Shown in pieces: positions 45,533 through 53,477 of a stretch of DNA of 64,000 bases. Source of the stretch: Cellulophaga sp. 20_2_10 (GTDB taxonomy: Bacteria > Bacteroidota > Bacteroidia > Flavobacteriales > Flavobacteriaceae); NCBI RefSeq assembly GCF_023476645.1, contig NZ_JAMCOJ010000003.1:124001-188000 (forward strand), read 5' to 3'. The notes under the pieces were generated by a model. The model did not search any database. It was not told the origin of the DNA and was given only the letters and a program-made list of their open reading frames with translations. Position numbers and translations under genes: made by a program. Every line of letters begins with the position of its first letter. Within the stretch, counting starts at the first letter, position 1.

Positions 45533-46777
45533 ATGGTAGTAAAAGAACAATTGTTACGTATTGAAGATGTTGCATTAGAATTAAATGTTTCCCAGAAAAT
45601 TATTAGGAAACATATACATTCTGGTGCGTTAAAATCTACAAAAACAGTTGGTGTACATTACTTAAGTCCAAAAGATGTAAAGGCTTTTGCAAAAAGCAAT
45701 GTACTTACTAAAGCACCTAAGAAAGAGGTGAAAAATATAATTTCAAAGTCAATAAAAACAGATGATGTAAATTGGATAGCTATTGTTGATAGCTGGGAAA
45801 AGCCGTCTAAGACGGAGCTTACATCTGCAGATTTGTTTTGCGGTGCTGGTGGTATGGCAAAGGGTTTTGAAATGGCAGGTTTTAAACAGGTTGGGGGTTT
45901 AGACTGGTTTAAAGAAGCTGGTATGACCTACCGAGAAAACTTTAATCACCCACATATTTTAGGAGACATTACTCAGAAAGAAGTAAAAGATAAATTTATA
46001 GAAACCGTGCAAAGCTCTTTAAAAGGGAAGTCTTTAACAGTATTGTCTGGTGGCTTTCCTTGTCAAGGTTTTAGTATGTCTGGTAGTCGTATTGTAGAAG
46101 ATGATCGCAATTCTCTTTACAAAGATATGCTGGAGATTATTGATGCTTTGCAACCTGAATTTATAGTAGCAGAGAATGTAAAAGGTTTGCGTTCTATGCT
46201 AAAAGGTAAGGTAGAGGATAAAATAAAAGAGGATATAGCAAAACTTGGTTACAATGTAAATGTTACGGTTTTAAATGCAGCTAATTATTATGTGCCTCAA
46301 AAAAGAGAGCGTATTATTTTTGTTGCAAATAGAATAGGGAAGAAGAACTACCATCCTAAACCATTGTTAACACCAAAGAATTACGTAACCACAAAGCAAG
46401 CAATACAAGATTTAGTAAAACACAAAGACGATGTTAATTTTAACCACGTGCGTACCAAGCATAGTGATGATATGAAAAGTCGTTTAGCTAAAGTTGAAGA
46501 AGGTAAAAGTTTGTATGATAATTATTCTGATTCTTGGAAAAAGTGTCCTTGGAATGAAGCTAGTTGTACTATAAAAGAAAACCACGGAGGTGTTAATATA
46601 CACCCTATAGAACCAAGAGTTATTACGGTTAGGGAAATGGCTAGATTGCAGTCTTTTCCGGACGATTTTATTTTTAAAGGTGCTAAAGGAAAACAGATGA
46701 TGCAGATTGGTAATGCCGTACCACCATTATTAGCTAAGGCAATTGCTTTGGCGGTAAGAGAAACCCTGGCAGTGTAG
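45533..46777 (+). CDS. DNA (cytosine-5) methyltransferase with N-terminal helix-turn-helix domain
   Basis: 414 residues. Residues about 5-60 look like an excisionase/MerR-type winged helix (LRIEDVALELNVSQKIIRKH). C5-MTase motifs follow in order: I (DLFCGAGGMAKGFEMAGF), IV with catalytic Cys177 (GGFPCQGFS), VI (AENVKGL), VIII (QKRERIIFVA), IX (REMARLQSFPDDF), X (QIGNAVPPLLAKAIA). The target-recognition region between VIII and IX is short, which suggests a simple site. Next to a candidate nuclease it probably forms a restriction-modification system; the HTH could autoregulate expression. Confidence 0.93.
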   Translation: MVVKEQLLRIEDVALELNVSQKIIRKHIHSGALKSTKTVGVHYLSPKDVKAFAKSNVLTKAPKKEVKNIISKSIKTDDVNWIAIVDSWEKPSKTELTSADLFCGAGGMAKGFEMAGFKQVGGLDWFKEAGMTYRENFNHPHILGDITQKEVKDKFIETVQSSLKGKSLTVLSGGFPCQGFSMSGSRIVEDDRNSLYKDMLEIIDALQPEFIVAENVKGLRSMLKGKVEDKIKEDIAKLGYNVNVTVLNAANYYVPQKRERIIFVANRIGKKNYHPKPLLTPKNYVTTKQAIQDLVKHKDDVNFNHVRTKHSDDMKSRLAKVEEGKSLYDNYSDSWKKCPWNEASCTIKENHGGVNIHPIEPRVITVREMARLQSFPDDFIFKGAKGKQMMQIGNAVPPLLAKAIALAVRETLAV

Positions 46778-46835
46778 TTTATTGGTGTAATCGTCAAAAT
46801 TCTAACAGTGCGTTTTAATCTTAATAGCTATTACA

Positions 46836-47489
46836 ATGAACGCATTAGAATTTGATAACCTTAGTATAGAACTGCAAAAACTTGCTCCAGAAATACCACT
46901 TCAATGGGGGAAAATACAAAACAATAGTACAGATAAAAAAGTACATCTTTTTAGGTGTAAAACACTTAGCTCTTTAGAAGCTGAGATTGATTCTCTAAAT
47001 CTAGAAGATAAAAACTATTTTAGACGCAGATGGTTTTTATGGCAATGCTCTAGATGCGATGAATATCTTTTTTACATAAATGATGAGGTTACTAGAAACC
47101 CGAATAGTAAAGATCAGAATTACGATATTGAATTTTATAATAATTTAGATTTGCGGTTTGATGTAAAAGGGACTTTAGTGCCAAAAGAGCTTAGAAGTAA
47201 CTTTAGTTTACAACACCCAGAAAAAATTGTAAATTTTTATTACAGTAAGCAAAGTACAGGTAAACGTAGTCATTTACAAAACCGATTATTTATAGTGCAT
47301 CATTCTTTTAGGGAAGCTAAAAGAGCTTTGGAGTTGCGATGTGCTTGGGATTACAAGCGCATAGTGTACCGTGCTCTTATTCATCGACTTAAAACAAATA
47401 AAAAATTTATTAGTTATCTAAATGTATCTGCAATAGTGGTGTTTGTTATAGAAAAACAAGACGGATCGCTTTGTTATAGTATTGCGTAG
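46836..47489 (+). CDS. Candidate type II restriction endonuclease, PD-(D/E)XK-like
   Basis: 217 residues starting 58 bases after the methyltransferase. A possible nuclease core is YDIEFYNNLDLRFDVKGT: acidic residues Asp97 and Glu99, then Asp109-Val-Lys111, as in the D...(D/E)-x-K pattern. A single CxxC (Cys71/74) precedes it, and SHLQNRLFIVHHSF follows. I do not recognise a named restriction enzyme. Assignment rests on the motif and on the adjacent methyltransferase, so it is an inference. The gene ends one base before the feoB stop on the other strand. Confidence 0.6.
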   Translation: MNALEFDNLSIELQKLAPEIPLQWGKIQNNSTDKKVHLFRCKTLSSLEAEIDSLNLEDKNYFRRRWFLWQCSRCDEYLFYINDEVTRNPNSKDQNYDIEFYNNLDLRFDVKGTLVPKELRSNFSLQHPEKIVNFYYSKQSTGKRSHLQNRLFIVHHSFREAKRALELRCAWDYKRIVYRALIHRLKTNKKFISYLNVSAIVVFVIEKQDGSLCYSIA

Positions 47490-47490
47490 C

Positions 47491-49716
47491 TTATTTTAAA
47501 ATCTGATAAGCAATAAGTGCAACTATGTAAGCAAAACTACTCATAAAAACCAGTTGAGCAGCAGGCCATTTCCAGCTGTTAGTCTCTCTTTTTACAACGG
47601 CAAGAGTACTCATACATTGCATTGCAAAAGCATAAAACAATAATAAAGAAACACCAGAAGCTAAGTTAAATAAAGGTTTCCCGTTCCAAGGGTTTACCTC
47701 GGCAGCCATACGGTTTTTAATAGTTTCTTCTTCGTCATTACCAACACTGTAAATAGTGGCTAGTGTGCCCACGAAAACCTCACGAGCAGCAAATGATGTA
47801 ATTACTGCAATTCCAATTTTCCAATCGTACCCTAATGGTTTAACAATAGGTTCTATTGCTTTACCGGCATAGCCAATAAAAGAGTGTTCTAATTTAAAAC
47901 TTGCAATTTCTTCATTTTCTGCTTTTTGGTGGAGTGCAGCAGCACGCACGGTAACAGAGTCTTTTATGTTTGCAATGGATAATGTTGGGTTATTTGTTGT
48001 TAATATTTCTTTGTAGCTTGTAATTTCTTCTTCAATATGATTTTGGTTAAACTCAGAAAAACCAGCGGTTTTAATTCTAGTTTTAACAATGTCTTCCGCA
48101 TTTTTAAAATTATCAGAAAGGCCATAAGACCCCAGTACCCATAGTATAATAGATATTGCTAAAATAATTTTACCAGCTCCATATACAAAACTTTTTGTTT
48201 TCTCCCAAACGGTGTAAGCTACGTTCTTAAATAATGGTAGTTTGTAGCTTGGCATTTCTATGACAAAGAATGTTCTACTATTAATTTTTAATATTTTATG
48301 TAGAACCATCGCAGAAAATATAGACATACCAAAGCCAAGTAAATACAATAGCATTAAAGTTAAAGCTTGGTAGCTAAGACCTAAAAAGGTGCCTTCTGGT
48401 ATAACAAGAGCAATAATTATTAAGTACACAGGCAAACGAGCAGAGCAAGTTGTAAAAGGTGTTACTAGTATAGTTATAAGTCGTTCTTTCCAGTTTTCTA
48501 TGGTCCTAGTGGCCATTACAGCGGGTATGGCGCAGGCTGTACCAGAAATTAGCGGCACAACACTTTTTCCACTTAACCCAAACGGACGCATTAGCTTGTC
48601 CATTAAAAATACGACCCTACTCATATATCCACTTTCTTCAAGCAGCGATATAAACAAGAATAAAAATGCAATTTGAGGAATAAAAATAACAATACCTCCA
48701 ATACCTGCGATAATACCTTCAGCAAGTAAATTTGTAAATGCACCAGGTGGTAAGGTGTGCTTTGTCCACTCGCTCATTTGAGCAAAGCTTTCGTCTATAA
48801 AATCCATTGGGTAGCTACTCCAAACATATATGCCTTGAAAAATGGTTAGCAGAATTAAAAAGAAAATAAGGTAACCGTAAACTTTGTGGGTAAGAACTTT
48901 ATCTAGTGTAGCTCTAAATCCCTTTGCAATAGCTAGATCTACCTTATAGGTTTCTTTTAAAATGTTATTTATAAATTGATATCTTAAAACAGTTTCTCTG
49001 TGCTGAAGCTTTTTAAGTTCGGTATTAGATTTTGTAGAGAATGAAGTGGCGTCTTTTATTTTCTTCTTCTCTATGGGCATAAAGTTTACATCTTGTGTAA
49101 TAACTAGCCATAGCTTATAAACTTCTTCTTTAGGGAAGGCAGTTCTAAGTTTATTAAAATATTCTGGGGCAATTGTAGTGGTGTCTATATTTGGTTTAAT
49201 AGACAGGTTCTTGTAATCTGCTATAAGTTCTTTTAAGGTGTCTATACCAGTTCCTTTTCTTGTGCTTACTAGTGCAATCTTTGTATTAAGTTTAGCTTCT
49301 AATAAAGAGATATCTAGTGTAATCCCTTTTCGGGTCATACGATCTGCCATATTAATGACTAAAATAGCAGGTATTTTAAGGTCTTTTATTTGTGTAAATA
49401 AAAGTAAGTTACGTTTTAAGTTTTCTACATCTGTAACAACAACTGCAACATCTGGAAAATCTTTATCGTTTTTGTTTAATAGTAATTCAACAACCACACT
49501 CTCGTCTAAAGAGGTTGTGTTTAAGCTGTAGGTTCCTGGTAAATCTATTATGTGTGCCTTAACACCACGAGGTAATTTACAAATACCTTCTTTTTTCTCT
49601 ACGGTAATACCTGGGTAATTACCTACTTTTTGTTTTAATCCTGTAAGCTGATTAAAAACAGATGTTTTTCCGGTATTTGGGTTACCAATTAAGGCTACAT
49701 TAATATTCTTGCTCAT
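47491..49716 (-). CDS. feoB: Ferrous iron transporter FeoB
   Basis: 741 residues from ATG 49716 (a TTG two codons earlier is possible). N-terminal G domain: G1 GNPNTGKTSV, G3 DLPGTYSL, and NMAD for guanine recognition, then a helical GDI-like region (about 165-260) and two Gate domains with the conserved Cys in GTACAIPAVMATR and in CSARLPVYLI. It moves Fe2+ across the inner membrane. It follows feoA closely, as is usual. Confidence 0.96.
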   Translation of the reverse strand: MSKNINVALIGNPNTGKTSVFNQLTGLKQKVGNYPGITVEKKEGICKLPRGVKAHIIDLPGTYSLNTTSLDESVVVELLLNKNDKDFPDVAVVVTDVENLKRNLLLFTQIKDLKIPAILVINMADRMTRKGITLDISLLEAKLNTKIALVSTRKGTGIDTLKELIADYKNLSIKPNIDTTTIAPEYFNKLRTAFPKEEVYKLWLVITQDVNFMPIEKKKIKDATSFSTKSNTELKKLQHRETVLRYQFINNILKETYKVDLAIAKGFRATLDKVLTHKVYGYLIFFLILLTIFQGIYVWSSYPMDFIDESFAQMSEWTKHTLPPGAFTNLLAEGIIAGIGGIVIFIPQIAFLFLFISLLEESGYMSRVVFLMDKLMRPFGLSGKSVVPLISGTACAIPAVMATRTIENWKERLITILVTPFTTCSARLPVYLIIIALVIPEGTFLGLSYQALTLMLLYLLGFGMSIFSAMVLHKILKINSRTFFVIEMPSYKLPLFKNVAYTVWEKTKSFVYGAGKIILAISIILWVLGSYGLSDNFKNAEDIVKTRIKTAGFSEFNQNHIEEEITSYKEILTTNNPTLSIANIKDSVTVRAAALHQKAENEEIASFKLEHSFIGYAGKAIEPIVKPLGYDWKIGIAVITSFAAREVFVGTLATIYSVGNDEEETIKNRMAAEVNPWNGKPLFNLASGVSLLLFYAFAMQCMSTLAVVKRETNSWKWPAAQLVFMSSFAYIVALIAYQILK

Positions 49717-49728
49717 ACTCAATTACAT

Positions 49729-49959
49729 TCATTCAATTAAATCTACTTCTATTAAGCTTGCTGTAGATTTTCTTATCGCTATATGTGAGCCATTTACATT
49801 AATGTAAATAGGGTCTTTTAGAGGAGCAATCTGTACTAGTTCTATGATGTTACCTGGTAAGCAACCCATTTCTAGGAGCTTTATAGGTAGCGTGTCCTCG
49901 GAGAAATCTTTTATAATTCCTCGTTGACCTTGTTTTAGTTGTGTTACAGTAATGCCCAA
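49729..49959 (-). CDS. feoA: Ferrous iron transport accessory protein FeoA
   Basis: 76 residues; the only reasonable start is a TTG at 49959. SH3-like FeoA fold: LKQGQRGIIKDF, LLEMGCLPGNIIELVQ, then YINVNGSHIAIRK. It binds or regulates FeoB. It lies 12 bases ahead of feoB, with a -7 box upstream. Confidence 0.93.
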   Translation of the reverse strand: MGITVTQLKQGQRGIIKDFSEDTLPIKLLEMGCLPGNIIELVQIAPLKDPIYINVNGSHIAIRKSTASLIEVDLIE

Positions 49960-49988
49960 TTTTTATTTAGATTGATTTTAAGTAAGAG

Positions 49989-49996
49989 CAAAAGTA
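49989..49996 (-). promoter_or_regulatory. -7 box for feoAB
   Basis: On the minus strand TACTTTTG matches TAnnTTTG, about 30 bases ahead of the feoA start. No convincing -33 element and no iron box was identified. Confidence 0.45.
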
Positions 49997-50059
49997 CGGG
50001 AAAAAAAGTAAACGAATAGAACTCTATATTAATTTTTTAAAATCTTTAACACAGGGTAA

Positions 50060-50731
50060 TTATTCTGCGTATGAAGCTTTTAGAATTTTAATATCTTCTA
50101 GTAATTTTTCAATCTCTATAGGATCTGTACCGTCGTAAGTACCACGGATTCGTTTTTCTTTATCAACCAAAACAAAATTCTCTGTATGTACCATACTGTA
50201 AGGGTTGTTTAAATCTGTTTTTGCCGCCATATAAGATTTTCGGGCTAAGTCGTATATTTCTTTTCTGTCACCAGTAACTAAATTCCATTTACGGTCTATA
50301 ACACCTTTTTCTATAGCGTACTTTTTAAGCTGAGCAACAGAATCTATTTCTGGAGTAACAGAATGAGATAAAAGCATTACCTCTTCGTCATCCTTAATAG
50401 ACTCTTGTACCCTTGCCATATTTTTTGTCATTACTGGACATATAGTTTGACACGTGGTAAAAAAGAAATCGGCAACATAAATTTTATTGGCGTAATTATC
50501 TTGAGTAATAATTTCACCGTTTTGGTTGGTGAGTTTAAAATCTGCTACAGTGTGGTACTTTTTTTTGTGTAACAGTGTAACATCTACTAATTCTGCATTA
50601 AAGTCTGCAGGTTGGTAAATTGGTAGTTTTACTTCTGGTTTTAGCGCACTATAAAAGAGCGTAATAATAATGGCAGAGATTATTAAAAGAACAATGCCAA
50701 AAACTTTAAATCTACTAAAAAACGACCCCAT
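50060..50731 (-). CDS. SCO1/SenC-type copper chaperone or thiol-disulfide protein
   Basis: 223 residues with an N-terminal membrane anchor (VFGIVLLIISAIIITLFYSA). Thioredoxin-like fold with the copper-binding CQTICP pair (CxxxC) and a distal His in MVHTENFVLVDK. SCO proteins help assemble the CuA centre of cytochrome c oxidase or act in redox control. Stands alone with a well-formed promoter just upstream. No oxidase genes are in the window. Confidence 0.93.
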   Translation of the reverse strand: MGSFFSRFKVFGIVLLIISAIIITLFYSALKPEVKLPIYQPADFNAELVDVTLLHKKKYHTVADFKLTNQNGEIITQDNYANKIYVADFFFTTCQTICPVMTKNMARVQESIKDDEEVMLLSHSVTPEIDSVAQLKKYAIEKGVIDRKWNLVTGDRKEIYDLARKSYMAAKTDLNNPYSMVHTENFVLVDKEKRIRGTYDGTDPIEIEKLLEDIKILKASYAE

Positions 50732-50742
50732 ACTTTTTTATG

Positions 50743-50773
50743 CAAATTTACAATAGACACGGGTAATAATCAA
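50743..50773 (-). promoter_or_regulatory. Promoter of the SCO1-like gene
   Basis: On the minus strand: -33 TTG at 50773-50771, a 20-nt spacer and -7 TAAATTTG at 50750-50743, only about 12 bases before the ATG, so the mRNA leader is very short. Confidence 0.6.
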
Positions 50774-50826
50774 TACAATAAGATATTAAATAATTCATAA
50801 AAATGATCCTGTTAGAACTATAATTT

Positions 50827-50856
50827 TTTGTAAGAACTCGTAAAAGTGTACTTTTG
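50827..50856 (+). promoter_or_regulatory. Promoter of rseP
   Basis: -33 TTTG at 50827-50830, an 18-nt spacer and -7 TACTTTTG at 50849-50856. It overlaps the upstream in-frame ATG at 50846, so the real start must be the ATG at 50885. Confidence 0.65.
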
Positions 50857-50884
50857 GACGATTTTAAAAATTAAAAAAGATTTA

Positions 50885-52201
50885 ATGGAATTATTTATTC
50901 AGATTGTTCAGTTTATATTAATTATATCAGTGCTTGTTATATTACATGAGCTGGGGCATTTTATTCCTGCCAAGTATTTTAAAACCAAGGTAGAGAAGTT
51001 TTATTTGTTTTTTGATGTAAAATTTTCGCTTTTTAAAAAGAAGATAGGCGATACCGTTTATGGTATTGGATGGCTGCCTTTGGGTGGTTATGTTAAGATT
51101 GCAGGTATGATAGACGAAAGTATGGATACTGAGCAAATGAAGAGCGAACCACAACCGTGGGAGTTTAGAAGTAAGCCGGCTTGGCAACGTTTAATTATTA
51201 TGTTAGGTGGTGTAACTGTAAACTTCTTTTTGGCTTGGTTTATTTATACTATGCTGTTATTTAATAATGGAGATACATATATTCCTGCAGATAATTTAAA
51301 GCACGGAATTTTAATAGATTCTATTGGTGAACAATTAGGTTTAAAAACAGGAGATAAGATTTTAGCTATAGACGGTAAAAAGAGTAAGAAATTTACAGAT
51401 GCTGTTTTAGATATTATTTTAGGTGATGATGTTACTGTAAATCGTGACGGAAAAGAAATAACTGTGCCGCTAAGTCCAGAAGGTAAAGAGGCAGTTTTTA
51501 GTACACAAGGAAGAAACTTTTTAGGATACAGACAAAAGGCTATTATAGATAGTGTTTTACCTGGTTCGGCTGCGGATAACGGTGGTGTGGTTAAAGGAGA
51601 TGAAATTGTAGCCGTAAACGGAAAAAAAGCAAGTTATTGGAACGAGTTTGTTGGTGTAATACAAGCGTCTCCAGAAAAAGATATAAAAGTTGAGGTCTTA
51701 CGTAACGGACAAACTAAAAACTTAAATATTACAGTACCTAAAGAGGCTGCGATAGGTGTTGTTTTAAGTAAAAAAGATTTATTTGTTACAGATGAGTATA
51801 GCTTTTTTGGAGCTATACCAGAAGGTTTTAATAAAACTATAGCTGTGTTAACTATGCAGATTAGACAGTTTAAAGTCATCTTTAATACTAAGACAGGTGC
51901 TTATAAACAAGTTAAAGGGCCAATTGGTATTGTAGAAATGATGCCTAAACAATGGGATTGGACTTTTATTTGGTCTTTTATGGCAATGTTCTCTGTTTGG
52001 TTGGCTTTTCTTAATATTTTACCTATTCCAGCATTAGATGGCGGACACGTAATGTTTTTATTATACGAAATTATTTCTGGACGCCCACCAAGTGAAAAAG
52101 TGTTAGAGAAAGGGCAAATAATTGGTTTTGTAATACTTATGGGTCTTATGGCAATTGTCTTTGGAAACGACATCTGGAATATTATAAAGAAATTTATATA
52201 A
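50885..52201 (+). CDS. rseP: Site-2 intramembrane metalloprotease RseP
   Basis: 438 residues from ATG 50885, fixed by the promoter overlapping the earlier ATG. Zinc motif HELGH (His21, Glu22, His25) in TM1, GIGWLPLGGYVKI, two PDZ domains (about 130-225 and 225-310, with LPGSAADNGGVVKGDEI) and the C-terminal LNILPIPALDGGH motif that completes the active site. It cleaves anti-sigma factors and signal-peptide remnants in the inner membrane. Followed by the tRNA-Asn gene. Confidence 0.96.
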   Translation: MELFIQIVQFILIISVLVILHELGHFIPAKYFKTKVEKFYLFFDVKFSLFKKKIGDTVYGIGWLPLGGYVKIAGMIDESMDTEQMKSEPQPWEFRSKPAWQRLIIMLGGVTVNFFLAWFIYTMLLFNNGDTYIPADNLKHGILIDSIGEQLGLKTGDKILAIDGKKSKKFTDAVLDIILGDDVTVNRDGKEITVPLSPEGKEAVFSTQGRNFLGYRQKAIIDSVLPGSAADNGGVVKGDEIVAVNGKKASYWNEFVGVIQASPEKDIKVEVLRNGQTKNLNITVPKEAAIGVVLSKKDLFVTDEYSFFGAIPEGFNKTIAVLTMQIRQFKVIFNTKTGAYKQVKGPIGIVEMMPKQWDWTFIWSFMAMFSVWLAFLNILPIPALDGGHVMFLLYEIISGRPPSEKVLEKGQIIGFVILMGLMAIVFGNDIWNIIKKFI

Positions 52202-52215
52202 GTTTTAATTTTTTG

Positions 52216-52246
52216 TTTGCAGATATTAAAAAAACTTATATATTTG
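52216..52246 (+). promoter_or_regulatory. Promoter of tRNA-Asn
   Basis: -33 TTTG at 52216-52219, a 19-nt spacer and -7 TATATTTG at 52239-52246, 32 bases upstream of the tRNA 5' end. Textbook spacing for Bacteroidota. Confidence 0.75.
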
Positions 52247-52278
52247 CACCCGCTTACAGATGTTATGTCTGTTAACAT

Positions 52279-52352
52279 TCCTCCTTAGCTCAGTTGGTTA
52301 GAGCATCTGACTGTTAATCAGAGGGTCCTTGGTTCGAGCCCAAGAGGGGGAG
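52279..52352 (+). tRNA. tRNA-Asn (anticodon GTT)
   Basis: A 74-nt cloverleaf: acceptor TCCTCCT with AGGGGGA (one T-G pair), D-arm gctcagttggttagagc, anticodon stem tctga/tcaga with loop ctGTTaa, T-arm cttgg/ccaag with ttcgagc. The discriminator base is G and CCA is not encoded. Confidence 0.98.
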
Positions 52353-52361
52353 CAAAACAAA

Positions 52362-52389
52362 CCTCAACTAGAAATAGTTGAGGTTTTTT
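52362..52389 (+). terminator. Terminator of tRNA-Asn
   Basis: Stem cctcaacta/tagttgagg with a gaaa loop and six T follows 10 bases after the tRNA. Confidence 0.92.
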
Positions 52390-52469
52390 GCTTTTATAGA
52401 GTTAACAAACTAACTATTTCTTTCTATCCCTAATTTTTCCTTTATCTTTTCGGTCTTAAAAGTAAAACT

Positions 52470-52697
52470 ATGTTCGCAATTATTGGTTGGTTAGGCGCAT
52501 TGCTATTTATAGTGTCTTACTTGCTATTAAGTATGGGGAGACTATCTTCTAAGTCTAGACTATACCATATTTTAAACATACTAGGAGCTGTTTGTTTAAT
52601 AGCAAATGGATTTGCTTTAAACGACTTTCCTAATATTGTGGTTAATGCTGTATGGGCTGGTATTGGGGTTTATGCTATCTTAAAAATTGTTAAGTAA
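52470..52697 (+). CDS. Small membrane protein, CBU_0592-like
   Basis: 75 residues with three hydrophobic segments (about 3-20, 30-48 and 52-73). The motifs WLGALLFIVSYLLLSMG, YHILNILGAVCLIANG and VVNAVWAGIGVYAIL match the CBU_0592-type small membrane protein family. Function unknown. It converges on the tetR gene. Confidence 0.85.
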   Translation: MFAIIGWLGALLFIVSYLLLSMGRLSSKSRLYHILNILGAVCLIANGFALNDFPNIVVNAVWAGIGVYAILKIVK

Positions 52698-52704
52698 TAG
52701 TTTT

Positions 52705-53307
52705 CTAGCTTTTAAACTCTAATATATTTAACGCATACTTAATGTAAACAGCCTCTTTCTGTTTGTAGTCTTCCGTTTTTTCATTAAAAAGTCCCAAATA
52801 ATAGTAAGCCCCATCTATTAAGGCAAATATTATTTCTGTTACCTCATTGATGTCTGTGTTGCCAATAACATCATTTTCTTTTGCCTCGGTTAGCTTTTTG
52901 TTTAAAACGCTGTGTAGCGCCTGTAAGTAGCTCTTAAAGCTCTCGTTAAAGTCTTTTTTTCTATAAATTAAAGCATAACAACTGTAGAAAACACCATCAT
53001 CAAAATACGTATTCCAATTTCTAGAGAAAAGTGAGGTTATTAGATTGTGAAGTTTTTGTTTGGAGTCTATTACATCAATTTCATTGTTTTGTACAATATT
53101 TAAATGCTGTTCTAGTATAAATTCATTTAGCCCAAGTAGTAATTCGTCTTTGGTTTTAAAATAGTGCATTATTAATCCATTGCTTATGCCTAGATGCTCT
53201 GCCACCTTTGCTATAGAAGAGTTTTCTAGTCCAATTTCTTTTGCTACTTTATAGAACGCTTTTATTATTTCTTTTCTTCTTTCTACAGATACACTTTTTC
53301 TTCCCAT
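52705..53307 (-). CDS. TetR-family transcriptional regulator
   Basis: 200 residues. N-terminal HTH (about 10-55): RRKEIIKAFYKVAKEIGLE, then IAKVAEHLGISNGLIMHYFKTKDEL, i.e. the family's HTH consensus. The C-terminal ligand domain is helical. The HTH resembles BetI-type regulators. It is divergent from the phosphodiesterase-SusCD operon and a palindrome lies in between, so it probably represses that operon until a ligand binds. Confidence 0.93.
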   Translation of the reverse strand: MGRKSVSVERRKEIIKAFYKVAKEIGLENSSIAKVAEHLGISNGLIMHYFKTKDELLLGLNEFILEQHLNIVQNNEIDVIDSKQKLHNLITSLFSRNWNTYFDDGVFYSCYALIYRKKDFNESFKSYLQALHSVLNKKLTEAKENDVIGNTDINEVTEIIFALIDGAYYYLGLFNEKTEDYKQKEAVYIKYALNILEFKS

Positions 53308-53325
53308 GTAAGATTTTTATTTAGA

Positions 53326-53333
53326 CAAATGTA
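53326..53333 (-). promoter_or_regulatory. -7 box of tetR
   Basis: On the minus strand TACATTTG fits TAnnTTTG, 18 bases before the tetR ATG. Confidence 0.5.
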
Positions 53334-53399
53334 ACATTTTAAGATAATTACACTCCTGCCAATCCTTTTGCAAGTTAACGTTTATTTAAAGTTTTATTA

Positions 53400-53441
53400 A
53401 TTGAACATTCATTCAATTTATAATTTATAAAAATACTTTTG
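53400..53441 (+). promoter_or_regulatory. Promoter and TetR-type operator of the phosphodiesterase-SusCD operon
   Basis: 53400-53417 (attgaacattcattcaat) is an inverted repeat with exact 6-bp arms ATTGAA/TTCAAT and a 6-bp centre. 17 bases further is the -7 box TACTTTTG at 53434-53441. A TetR dimer at the palindrome would cover the -33 region. The tetR promoter is 67 bases away, so the regulator may also control itself. Confidence 0.6.
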
Positions 53442-53477
53442 ACGCAGATTTTAAAGTAACCAATCAACCTTAGAAAA

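Noticed and set aside
48389-49531. Plus-strand frames of about 95 codons opposite feoB
   Set aside because: Antisense shadows of a clearly conserved gene; composition follows the reverse of FeoB coding.
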